Made by a program: the position numbers and the translations under genes
Shown: piece by piece, positions 1-5,657 of the stretch
How the letters are laid out: the number at the start of each line of letters is the position of its first letter
Position numbering within the stretch: the stretch's first letter is position 1
Notes under the pieces: generated by a model
What the model was told of the DNA's origin: nothing
The model's input: only the letters and a program-made list of their open reading frames with translations
Database searches by the model: none
Assembly: GCA_903927685.1 (NCBI GenBank)
Contig: CAIYOB010001618.1
Coordinates: 1-6,062, forward strand
DNA from: an uncultured Planctomycetaceae bacterium
GTDB lineage: Bacteria; Planctomycetota; Planctomycetia; Pirellulales; Pirellulaceae
Direction: 5' to 3'
Length of the DNA stretch: 6,062 nucleotides

Positions 1-460
1 AGGAGTCGGCACTTCCGCCACGGGCCTGCTCCCACAGCAGACCAACAAGTTGCCGTCCTTGTTCAAACAGAAGTTGTTGACCGTCCGGTTCTGGGCCTGC
101 TCGCCCACCTTGATCACCCGCAATTGTTCGTGCGACGGCTTCCACTGGGGGATCGCTGCGGAGCTTGTCCTGCAACTCCTTTTGCTCCTTCTCGTAGGCG
201 GACTGGGCTTCCTCGAGCGTCTTCTGCATCTCCTGTTCTTGCTTCTCGGTGGCATCTTCGGCGGCCCCTGAATCCGCCAGGCCCAAGGCCGATGCCAGCC
301 CCTGCAGCAGGGAACCCAGGTCCGCGGCCGACGCCGTCCCGGGCCGGTCGCCCGCGCTCTCCGCGGCCGGGATCGGCAAGGCACTTGTGACAGCCCCGCC
401 GATAGCGAGGGCCAGCAGCAACTCGAAGGACTTCCCGAGAACGCGTCGGCCAGAGATCAT
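1..460 (-). CDS. Secreted coiled-coil/beta-propeller protein, 5' part; apparent frameshift at 147-151; runs off left edge
   Basis: The start is the ATG at 458-460 (minus strand), preceded by GGGAGG at 469-474 with an 8-base gap. The first ~30 residues form an export signal (MISGRRVLGK, then a hydrophobic LLLALAIGGAV stretch); the twin arginine could mean Tat, but ordinary Sec is equally possible. After an Ala/Gly/Ser-rich linker, residues about 68-100 are a charged heptad-like coiled coil rich in Glu, Lys and Gln. Codons 103-105 read Asp-Pro-Pro across a run of five C (plus-strand G at 147-151). Beyond it the original frame stays open but becomes low-complexity. The frame reached by dropping one C instead gives DPQWKPS, then VIKVGEQ and NNFCLNKDGNLLVCCG, which look like the opening strands of an NHL/WD40-type propeller. 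I infer one gene with a one-base insertion, or a sequencing error. The family is recognised only as a secreted propeller protein; its function is unknown. Confidence 0.65.
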   Translation of the reverse strand, partial: MISGRRVLGKSFELLLALAIGGAVTSALPIPAAESAGDRPGTASAADLGSLLQGLASALGLADSGAAEDATEKQEQEMQKTLEEAQSAYEKEQKELQDKLRSDPPVEAVARTIAGDQGGRAGPEPDGQQLLFEQGRQLVGLLWEQARGGSADS

Positions 461-468
461 GTTTCGAA

Positions 469-474
469 CCTCCC
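469..474 (-). promoter_or_regulatory. Shine-Dalgarno site of the left-edge propeller gene
   Basis: The minus strand reads GGGAGG eight bases before the ATG at 458-460. This supports that ATG rather than other in-frame starts, and it agrees with the signal peptide beginning there. Confidence 0.6.
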
Positions 475-524
475 AAGAGACAGGGCAAACGGAGTTGGCG
501 AACACCACTCCCGATACTCGCCTG

Positions 525-555
525 ATTATACCGGCACCACTTGCCGGTAAGTCAA
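525..555 (-). promoter_or_regulatory. Sigma70-like promoter with 19-bp dyad-filled spacer (MerR-type geometry)
   Basis: On the minus strand a -35 box TTGACT (550-555) is followed by a 19-base spacer (531-549) and a perfect -10 box TATAAT (525-530). The spacer is almost filled by an inverted repeat, ACCGGCA-N5-TGCCGGT on either strand (530-548), centred about one base from the spacer midpoint. Transcription would begin near 518, giving a leader of about 58 bases before the propeller gene. A 19-base spacer holding a dyad is the known hallmark of promoters untwisted by MerR-family activators. No MerR gene is visible in the window, so regulator identity is inference. The near-consensus boxes make the promoter itself well supported. 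Confidence 0.6.
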
Positions 556-663
556 CTGGCGATTCGAAAAACAATCCCGTTCGGCCACCTGACAATGGCG
601 ATGCTCAGAGGCCAGCGGTGGCGGCCTTTCGCCCCTGGCTCAGTGCCTCGTCGGCCCACCGTT

Positions 664-703
664 CATCAACCATTCGGAGCTCGGCGACGATTAGTGGTTG
701 ATG
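664..703. repeat. Inverted repeat, 9-bp perfect arms
   Basis: CATCAACCA at 664-672 is the exact reverse complement of TGGTTGATG at 695-703, with a 22-base loop. It abuts a second inverted repeat at 704-721. Neither arm pair is followed by a T-run, so it is not an obvious terminator. It may be part of a structured transcript or the remnant of a mobile element. Confidence 0.5.
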
Positions 704-721
704 GCCAGCAAATCTGCTGGC
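704..721. repeat. Short perfect hairpin, 7-bp stem with 4-base loop
   Basis: GCCAGCA at 704-710 pairs exactly with TGCTGGC at 715-721 around an AATC loop. It begins the base after the preceding inverted repeat ends and lies seven bases before the palindromic element at 729. No T-tract follows on either strand. Confidence 0.5.
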
Positions 722-728
722 ATTCCTA

Positions 729-874
729 CTAGTGCGTTGTCCAGGCTGAATGTTGGGGTGCCTGGGGTCGAGTGCAGCGAGCCCCCAGAGGCAAAAACTG
801 GGGGCTCGCCACTCGTACCTCGTGGCTCGACCCCAGCCACACAACCCCAATTCTTAGCTTGGACAACGCACTAG
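729..874. mobile_element. MITE-like 146-bp palindromic element with 15-bp perfect terminal inverted repeats
   Basis: The ends are CTAGTGCGTTGTCCA (729-743) and its exact reverse complement (860-874). Inside, further arms pair: 753-758 with 845-850 (6 bp), 763-772 with 826-835 (10 bp) and 778-788 with 798-808 (11 bp). The apex is a 9-base loop, AGGCAAAAA. The whole unit can therefore fold into one long imperfect hairpin. It is too short to encode a transposase. Each end includes a TA (730-731 and 872-873), as expected if a Tc1/mariner or IS630-type enzyme duplicated a TA target, but that assignment is inference. A transcribed palindrome of this strength could also act as a bidirectional stop for flanking genes. 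The structure is certain; mobility is likely but unproven from a single copy. Confidence 0.7.
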
Positions 875-986
875 ACTTGATGGGCACGGCAGGCTAAAGG
901 TAACTCACGGTGGGTGCCCTTCCGCGGGGCAAGACGCGACAGTGTGCCAGGAACGGATTCGCCGGCGGTTGGTCGTCGTCGAGGCC

Positions 987-1766
987 TCACTTGTCCTCTG
1001 GGTGATCCTTCGGCAACGGATGGCAGGCGTTGCACCGCATCGTCCCAAACGCATCGGCCTGGTCGTCTTTGCCGTGACAGGCAAGGCAGGATTTCACCTC
1101 AGTTGCAGGGCCAGCGAATTTGAATGTGCCCTGAAGACTCCGGTTAAGCAGGTCTACTGTCTTGGCGGCCACATCGGCGGTCAAGCGTCGGCAGCGTTCC
1201 TTCATTTGGTCGCTCTCCACATCGCAGCAGGCAACTTCGCACCAACGGTGAACGGACACGTGACACAACACGGACTGAGAAACGCTGCGGGCAAGCGTGG
1301 GTGAATTGTCGTGCCCCTGCGGAGTGTAGACGGGGAGTGCGGTTGTTTCGTACCAGGAGAACACCTCTCCCACGAGTTGTGTTCGCCGCTGCTTGTCTGG
1401 CTCAACCAGCCCAATCACGGCCGCCGCGCCATTCAACGTCCCGCACAAAGAACCCCAGCCACCGACGCCGCCCGCCCCGTACCGCATCATGTGCAACGGA
1501 AAGGACGCGAACGGTTCGCCCAGCTTCCTGGCGAGTCCCGTCACCACGGCCCCGAACAGCCCGTACATGCAGCCGCCATCCGCGAATAACCGGTAGGCCT
1601 CGGCGGCAACGGAATCCTCGTCGAGTTGGGTGTAGTTCCACACCGGTGCTGTTTTGCTCTCGGCCTGTGGTGCCGAGTGCAAGTCGTTGCTGAAGCCCGA
1701 CCAGAAACCCGCCCCCGCGGCCAAACTGATGGTCCCAAGCATCTGCCTTCTGGTGACACAATGCAT
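987..1766 (-). CDS. Split-Soret-type diheme cytochrome c (C_GCAxxG_C_C-like), Tat-exported
   Basis: A 259-residue protein probably carrying electrons outside the cytoplasmic membrane. Residues 1-26 are a Tat signal: TRRQML at 5-10, then a hydrophobic AAGAGF segment. The central part (about 55-122) has C66 in GGCMYGLFG and C108 in VGGWGSLCG followed by a Gly/Ala-rich helix, resembling the cysteine-rich C_GCAxxG_C_C fold. Further conserved-looking cysteines occur in LCHVSVHRWC (168-176), and an ERCRRLTADVA segment sits near 190-200. Two c-type haem sites close the protein: CLACH 227-231 and CNACH 245-249. Size and order match split-Soret cytochrome c known from Desulfovibrio, a dimer with two closely stacked haems per subunit. 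An in-frame GTG at 1829 and an ATG at 1790 would add 21 or 8 residues, but the ATG at 1764-1766 has the best ribosome site and starts just before the Tat motif. It is divergent from the HZS-alpha-like gene. Family assignment is firm; the partner is inferred. Confidence 0.8.
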   Translation of the reverse strand: MHCVTRRQMLGTISLAAGAGFWSGFSNDLHSAPQAESKTAPVWNYTQLDEDSVAAEAYRLFADGGCMYGLFGAVVTGLARKLGEPFASFPLHMMRYGAGGVGGWGSLCGTLNGAAAVIGLVEPDKQRRTQLVGEVFSWYETTALPVYTPQGHDNSPTLARSVSQSVLCHVSVHRWCEVACCDVESDQMKERCRRLTADVAAKTVDLLNRSLQGTFKFAGPATEVKSCLACHGKDDQADAFGTMRCNACHPLPKDHPEDK

Positions 1767-1771
1767 TGCTT

Positions 1772-1778
1772 CCCTCCC
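1772..1778 (-). promoter_or_regulatory. Shine-Dalgarno site fixing the split-Soret cytochrome start
   Basis: The minus strand reads GGGAGGG, then five bases (AAGCA), then ATG at 1764-1766. The upstream in-frame candidates at 1790 and 1829 have no comparable site, so this decides the start. Confidence 0.7.
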
Positions 1779-1834
1779 GCAAGAGAACATGGTCGCGATC
1801 TGGTTTCCAAGCAGATTCCCATTACCCACCGCAC

Positions 1835-1866
1835 ATTTTACCAGACGGAGTGTGGGGTGGCGTCAA
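1835..1866 (-). promoter_or_regulatory. Candidate promoter of the split-Soret cytochrome gene
   Basis: On the minus strand, TTGACG (1861-1866) precedes TAAAAT (1835-1840) by 20 bases, and the -10 carries an upstream TGG, making it an extended -10 (TGGTAAAAT). The spacer is longer than ideal, so the extended -10 may carry most of the activity. Transcription would start roughly 60 bases before the chosen ATG. Confidence 0.4.
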
Positions 1867-1883
1867 GTAGTCGTGCTGCGGCC

Positions 1884-1893
1884 CTCGGCCGAG
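1884..1893. repeat. 10-bp perfect palindrome in the divergent promoter region
   Basis: CTCGGCCGAG is its own reverse complement and lies 18 bases upstream of the minus-strand -35 box and about 25 bases before the weak plus-strand promoter candidate. The position suits an operator shared by both genes, but a GC-rich palindrome of this length can occur by chance. Confidence 0.3.
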
Positions 1894-1917
1894 AGGATCG
1901 GCGACCAGGAATCCGGC

Positions 1918-1946
1918 TTTTCGCTGTTTCGGCAGTGTGGTAGGGT
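1918..1946 (+). promoter_or_regulatory. Weak candidate promoter of the HZS-alpha-like gene
   Basis: TTTTCG (1918-1923) and TAGGGT (1941-1946) are separated by an ideal 17 bases, but each matches the sigma70 consensus at only about half its positions. It is the best spaced pair I found in the 260 bases before the gene. Confidence 0.2.
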
Positions 1947-2126
1947 AATGCGCCCTGGAAAGCCGACCCTCCGACAGGCATTGCGAAGACTGGCTCGCGA
2001 AGATCGCATCGCTCCAACCGACACGGCGGGGAAGCCAACAGTGCCCCCCCACACCGTAAACTCAACGCCATTTGCGCCCAGCAGTCACCCAGTCGGCGCC
2101 GCACGCCACATTGAGGAAGCATCGCC

Positions 2127-4646
2127 ATGAAGACGAATGCATGCACTCTGTTGATGCTACTATCCTGCCTGATGGTTGCGATCGGTCCGGCGCGCGCCGA
2201 GCCCTCTGGCGACCAGCCGCCGACGGATGTGCAAGTTGCGGATGCCTGGGCTCAGGAGGCGTTGGCCGGACCACTTGCCGGAGTGGGCGAGATTGTCTTC
2301 GCCGTCCGCAGCGTCATTCCGGAGCACTGGTACGCCAACTTTGGCTACTTCTCGCCGGATGCCGGGCGAAAGTGTTACGGCAAGGGCGGCCGACTGTGCA
2401 AGCTGAGCCTTGGGACGGGCAAGCTGACCGTGTTGGTGGACGATCCTGATGGGGCGGTCCGCGACCCGTGCGTCGATTACGATGGCCGGCGCATCGTCTT
2501 CTCCTATCGCCGCGGCGGGTCCGACACGTATCACCTGTGGCAGATCCAGGCCGATGGCAGCGGGTTGGAACAACTGACCGACGGTTCGTATGACGACATC
2601 GAACCGAGCTGTTTGCCGGACGGTGGGATGGTGTTCGTCTCGGCACGAGCCCGCCGCTGGGTGCAGTGCTGGTTGACGCAGGTCGCCAGCATTTATCGCT
2701 GTGATGGGGATGGCCGCAACGTCCGGCAGCTGTCCGCGAATCTGGAGCAGGATAACACGCCCTGGCCTTTGCCCGACGGCCGGATTCTCTACACGCGTTG
2801 GGAATACGTCGACCGCTCGCAGGTCCACTACCACCATCTGTGGACCATGAATCCCGACGGGACCGGCCAGACGGTCGCCTTCGGGAACCTGCACCCTGGC
2901 GATGTGTATATCGACGCCAGGCCAATCCCCGGCACGGATCGGGTCGTGCTGATCCGCTCGCCAGGCCACGGGGCAACGGAACACGCGGGTTTCGTTTCGA
3001 CGTTGAACGTCCAGCGGGGGCCAGACCACCTGCCGTCCCTGCAGAACCTCAGCCGCACGGCCGATTTCCGCGACCCGTGGGCAGTGACCGAAGACACCTT
3101 TCTTGTGGCCCGCGATAATTCGCTCGTGCTGATGAACGGGCAAGGATCGATCCACACGCTGTTCACGCTGCCGCCCGAATTCGGCGGCGTCTGGCTCCAC
3201 GAACCGCGACCGTTGATGCCGCGGAGCCTCGAACCGACCCTCTCACCGCACGTGGACTTTGCCCGCTCCACCGGCCGTTACCTGTTGAGCAACGTGTACG
3301 TCGGCCGCAATCTGGCCGGTGTCAAGCCTGGCGAAATCAAGAAGCTGCTGGTGCTCGAGAGTCTCCCCAAGCCGGTGAACTTCACGGGCGGGATGGACCC
3401 GTTGAGCTATGTTGGCACGTTCACCCTGGAGCGCATCCTCGGCACTGTGCCCGTCGAAGCCGACGGCTCGGCGTACTTCGAGGCACCCGCCTTGCGCAGC
3501 CTGTTCTTTGTCGCCTTGGACGGCGAGGATCTGGCCGTCAAGCGGATGCAGAGCTTCACCGGGGTCGGTCCCGGCGAGACGTTGGGCTGCGTCGGCTGTC
3601 ACACACAGCGGTCCGTAACGCCGCTGGCGTCGACAGGGCAAACTCCCCTGGCGGCTCGCCGGGCGCCCAGCCGCATCGAGCCGATTCCAGGCGCGCCCGA
3701 CGTGCCCGACTTTCCCCGCGACGTTCAGCCGGTCCTGGACCGGCATTGCGTCGCGTGCCATGACTACGACAAACGCGAGGGAGGGGTGATCCTTACAGGT
3801 GACCGCGGGCCGATGTTCTCGCACAGCTACTACAGCCTGGTCGTCTGGCGACAAGTGGCGGACGGCCGCAACTACGCCCGCAGCAACTATCCGCCGCGCG
3901 CCCTGGGCAGCGGCGGCAGTGCCTTGATGCAAAAGCTCGGCCCGTCCCACTACGAGGTCCGGTTGTCACCCGTCGAGCGGCAGACGGTGCGACTCTGGCT
4001 GGATGCCGGCGCGCCGTATCCCGGGACCTACGCCGCGCTGGGCACGGGCATGATCGGTGGCTATCAACAGAACCAACAAACGCTGGAAAACGACGCGGAC
4101 TGGCCGGAGACCCGAGCGGCCCAGGACGTTTTCGCCCGCCGCTGTACGGGCTGCCATCAGGAGAAGCAACGCCCCATCCCCCGGTCGCTGTCGGACGAGA
4201 TCGGCTTGAGCTTCTGGGCTCCGGACATGAACGATCCGCGACTGCGGCACAGCCGCCACATCGTGTTCAACCTCAGCCGGCCGGACAAGTCGCTGGTCCT
4301 CCTGGCGCCCCTGGCGCGAGCTGCCGGCGGCTATGGCCTGTGCCGGGCGGCGGACGCCCCCGTAGAAACGGGCGAGGCCGTGCTGTCCGGCCCCGAAGAT
4401 CCGGACTACCGCACGTTGTTGGCCCTGTGCGAGGCCGGCCAACGCCGGCTGGAAGAAATCAAACGGTTCGACATGCCGGGCTTCCGCCCGCGGCCGCAGT
4501 ACGTCAGGGAGCTGCAGCGTTTCGGCGTGCTGCCCGCTTCGCTTGACCCTGCCCGGGGAGCGCTCGATGTGTACGCCTTGGATCGACAATACTGGGAACT
4601 GTTCGGCTGGAAACCGGCCCCGCAGCCTGTCAAGCGCGGCAGCTGA
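2127..4646 (+). CDS. Hydrazine synthase alpha subunit-like triheme beta-propeller cytochrome, exported
   Basis: An 839-residue exported protein. The ATG at 2127 has GAGGA at 2113-2117. A Sec signal peptide spans residues 1-24 (hydrophobic core, likely cleavage after ARA). Residues ~50-350 carry PD40/TolB-like propeller repeats such as RRIVFSYRRG...LWQIQADGSG (121-146), CLPDGGMVFVSAR (162-174) and LPDGRILYTRWE (215-226). A middle region (~370-480) resembles the HZS-alpha middle domain (GTVPVEADGSAYFEAPA, 439-455). Three CxxCH haem sites follow: 488-492, 541-545 (after DVQPVLDRH) and 673-677. The C-terminus has the segments FNLSRPDKSLVLLAPLA (714-730) and DVYALDRQYW (814-823). Anammox HzsA is about 800 residues and binds two haems, condensing NO-derived hydroxylamine with ammonia. 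This relative has a third haem site, and no beta or gamma subunit gene is visible, so hydrazine synthesis should not be assumed. The family call is strong; the reaction is unknown. Confidence 0.8.
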   Translation: MKTNACTLLMLLSCLMVAIGPARAEPSGDQPPTDVQVADAWAQEALAGPLAGVGEIVFAVRSVIPEHWYANFGYFSPDAGRKCYGKGGRLCKLSLGTGKLTVLVDDPDGAVRDPCVDYDGRRIVFSYRRGGSDTYHLWQIQADGSGLEQLTDGSYDDIEPSCLPDGGMVFVSARARRWVQCWLTQVASIYRCDGDGRNVRQLSANLEQDNTPWPLPDGRILYTRWEYVDRSQVHYHHLWTMNPDGTGQTVAFGNLHPGDVYIDARPIPGTDRVVLIRSPGHGATEHAGFVSTLNVQRGPDHLPSLQNLSRTADFRDPWAVTEDTFLVARDNSLVLMNGQGSIHTLFTLPPEFGGVWLHEPRPLMPRSLEPTLSPHVDFARSTGRYLLSNVYVGRNLAGVKPGEIKKLLVLESLPKPVNFTGGMDPLSYVGTFTLERILGTVPVEADGSAYFEAPALRSLFFVALDGEDLAVKRMQSFTGVGPGETLGCVGCHTQRSVTPLASTGQTPLAARRAPSRIEPIPGAPDVPDFPRDVQPVLDRHCVACHDYDKREGGVILTGDRGPMFSHSYYSLVVWRQVADGRNYARSNYPPRALGSGGSALMQKLGPSHYEVRLSPVERQTVRLWLDAGAPYPGTYAALGTGMIGGYQQNQQTLENDADWPETRAAQDVFARRCTGCHQEKQRPIPRSLSDEIGLSFWAPDMNDPRLRHSRHIVFNLSRPDKSLVLLAPLARAAGGYGLCRAADAPVETGEAVLSGPEDPDYRTLLALCEAGQRRLEEIKRFDMPGFRPRPQYVRELQRFGVLPASLDPARGALDVYALDRQYWELFGWKPAPQPVKRGS

Positions 4647-4647
4647 A

Positions 4648-4698
4648 ATGGCACACTGCCTTGCGTCTCACCACGTTGGGCGTGGGCCGGTGTGTCAT
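4648..4698 (+). terminator. Two-tier stem-loop directly after the HZS-alpha-like stop codon
   Basis: ATGGCACAC (4648-4656) pairs with GTGTGTCAT (4690-4698) with a single G-U pair, extendable by two more pairs inward. Enclosed is a second perfect stem, CCACG-TTGGG-CGTGG (4671-4685). It begins two bases after the TGA. There is no T-run, so it would be a Rho-type or RNA-stabilising 3' structure rather than a classical intrinsic terminator. A small 5-bp hairpin (GTGCC-GCG-GGCAC, 4804-4816) just past the stop of the convergent porin gene is a weaker counterpart. Confidence 0.35.
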
Positions 4699-4830
4699 GG
4701 TGCCGTGAGAGGCGCGAGTTCTTGTGGTTTGTCGACGAGCCGGTTAGCCGCTTCCATGCCGACATTTCCACCCCGGTCGTCGCCGACGGCATCGCTCATG
4801 CGGGTGCCGCGGGCACGGGTGGCGGAGCGG

Positions 4831-5637
4831 TCACGTCGGATACGCCCGCTGGAAGCAGAGCCGATACACCGCGCCGCCCAGCAAGCCGCCCAGCAACGGC
4901 GCGCAGACATAAACGGTGAACCAGCCGAGGCCGTTAACTTGAAACGGCACGCTGCCCCACCCAGCCAGCGAAGAGAACAGCCGCGGAGCGAGATCGCGCG
5001 CGGGATTGAAACAGGCCATCGTCAACGGCCCCAGGAGCGAGATCAGCAGCGTAACCGTCAGACCAATCGTGACCGCAGTCAGGATCTGCGGCCGCGACCT
5101 GTTCCGCTCGTCGGTCACGCCGAAGATCACCAGCAGCAACACGGCCGTGCCGATGACCTCCGCGCCGAAGGCCGCCAGCGAGGACATCCGTTGACGGGCC
5201 TCGGCGGTCAGCGGCTGCCCGCCCGGATTCGGATAGAATTCGCCGAACACCATCGCGGTCGCTTCGCTGCCGGTCCGGCCGCGTTGAATGCCGTGGCCTC
5301 GCTCGTAGGCGCGCAAAGCGTCGCCGAACACGAAGTACAAGACGGCGGCTGCGGCGAACGAGCCCAGACACTGCACCACGATGTACGGCACCACGCGCGG
5401 CTTGGGGAAACCACCCCAGACCGCCATGCTCACGGTAACGGCCGGGTTTAAGTGCGCGCCGCTCAAAGCGCCGCACAGGTAGATCGCCGTCGTGATGCCC
5501 AGCCCCCACACGATCGCCACCTGGAACACGCCGGCCTGAGCGCCGGTCGTGACCGACGTGCAGACGACGCCACAGCCGAAGAACACCAGCAGAAAAGTGC
5601 CGAAGAATTCACCGACGAACCACGCGGGCAGTTTCAT
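4831..5637 (-). CDS. Aquaglyceroporin / glycerol uptake facilitator (MIP family)
   Basis: A 268-residue inner-membrane channel for water, glycerol or other small neutral solutes. Both pore half-helices are present: SGAHLNPAVT (59-68, NPA 64-66) and CFNPARD (209-215, NPA 211-213). Six hydrophobic segments fit the usual fold, and length is close to E. coli GlpF (281). Asp215 after NPAR is typical of the glycerol-conducting branch. By alignment to GlpF by eye, the selectivity filter would be Trp44, Ile199, Ala208 and Arg214, where GlpF has Trp, Gly, Phe, Arg; Ile at the second position recalls archaeal AqpM. A GTG at 5644-5646 would add three residues, but the ATG at 5635-5637 has an excellent ribosome site five bases upstream. 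It lies 20 bases downstream of the CobW-like gene, probably in one operon. Family assignment is certain; the substrate is not. The glpF symbol is withheld because the filter differs and no glycerol genes adjoin. Confidence 0.93.
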   Translation of the reverse strand: MKLPAWFVGEFFGTFLLVFFGCGVVCTSVTTGAQAGVFQVAIVWGLGITTAIYLCGALSGAHLNPAVTVSMAVWGGFPKPRVVPYIVVQCLGSFAAAAVLYFVFGDALRAYERGHGIQRGRTGSEATAMVFGEFYPNPGGQPLTAEARQRMSSLAAFGAEVIGTAVLLLVIFGVTDERNRSRPQILTAVTIGLTVTLLISLLGPLTMACFNPARDLAPRLFSSLAGWGSVPFQVNGLGWFTVYVCAPLLGGLLGGAVYRLCFQRAYPT

Positions 5638-5642
5638 GATGC

Positions 5643-5649
5643 TCACCTC
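5643..5649 (-). promoter_or_regulatory. Shine-Dalgarno site fixing the aquaglyceroporin start
   Basis: GAGGTGA on the minus strand matches seven consecutive bases of the ideal anti-16S site and stands five bases before the ATG at 5635-5637. The site overlaps the alternative GTG at 5644-5646, which argues against that start. Confidence 0.75.
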
Positions 5650-5657
5650 AGCGCCAA

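Larger units (their letters stand above)
461..986. other. Noncoding region between two minus-strand genes
   Basis: No credible coding region was found here: the short open frames lack ribosome sites and recognisable protein sequence. The stretch holds the promoter and leader of the left-edge gene (461-555), two adjacent inverted repeats (664-703 and 704-721), and a 146-bp palindromic element (729-874). About 110 bases (875-986) then lie downstream of the cytochrome stop codon with no obvious terminator. A weak 5-bp hairpin near 915-931 has no T-run. In 556-663 I see only GC-rich sequence with weak pairing potential around 611-639. Confidence 0.6.
1767..2126. other. Divergent intergenic region between the two cytochrome genes
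   Basis: This 360-base stretch separates the minus-strand split-Soret-like gene from the plus-strand HZS-alpha-like gene and should hold both promoters. I see a plausible minus-strand promoter (1835-1866), a weak plus-strand candidate (1918-1946), a 10-bp palindrome between them (1884-1893), a direct repeat GCGAAGA (1983-1989 and 1997-2003) and a run of seven C at 2044-2050. The possible plus-strand leader would be about 170 bases long. No convincing coding sequence or known riboswitch was recognised. Confidence 0.55.

Noticed and set aside
114..488. A 124-codon minus-strand open frame over the left-edge gene
   Set aside because: It overlaps the signal-peptide and coiled-coil frame out of phase, is Arg/Gly-rich and has no ribosome site as good as that at 469-474.
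605..850. 81-codon minus-strand open frame over the palindromic element
   Set aside because: Most of it is encoded by the inverted-repeat structure itself, and nothing suggests translation.
1654..2130. Plus-strand open frame across the split-Soret cytochrome start and the intergenic region
   Set aside because: It is antisense to the Tat signal and continues into noncoding DNA without any recognisable protein sequence; its end overlaps the next gene's ATG only by chance.
2127..2210. Lipoprotein signal (LLSC, Cys14) in the HZS-alpha-like protein
   Set aside because: The hydrophobic core continues past Cys14 and a good signal peptidase I site (ARA at 22-24) follows, so a lipid anchor at Cys14 is unlikely.
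2160..4589. Three long minus-strand open frames (2160-3200, 3243-3950, 3966-4589) opposite the large plus-strand gene
   Set aside because: Their sequence resembles no protein family and mirrors the GC-rich codon pattern of the plus-strand gene, whose domains are recognisable throughout. They are antisense shadows.
4695..4799. Possible 34-residue minus-strand peptide beginning at 4799 downstream of the porin
   Set aside because: There is no ribosome site before the ATG and no recognisable composition. The region is better read as a noncoding convergent spacer.
4543..5451. A 302-codon plus-strand open frame
   Set aside because: It lies mostly opposite the clear aquaglyceroporin gene, begins inside the HZS-alpha-like gene in another frame, and is a low-complexity Arg/Ala/Gln-rich product with no recognisable domain.
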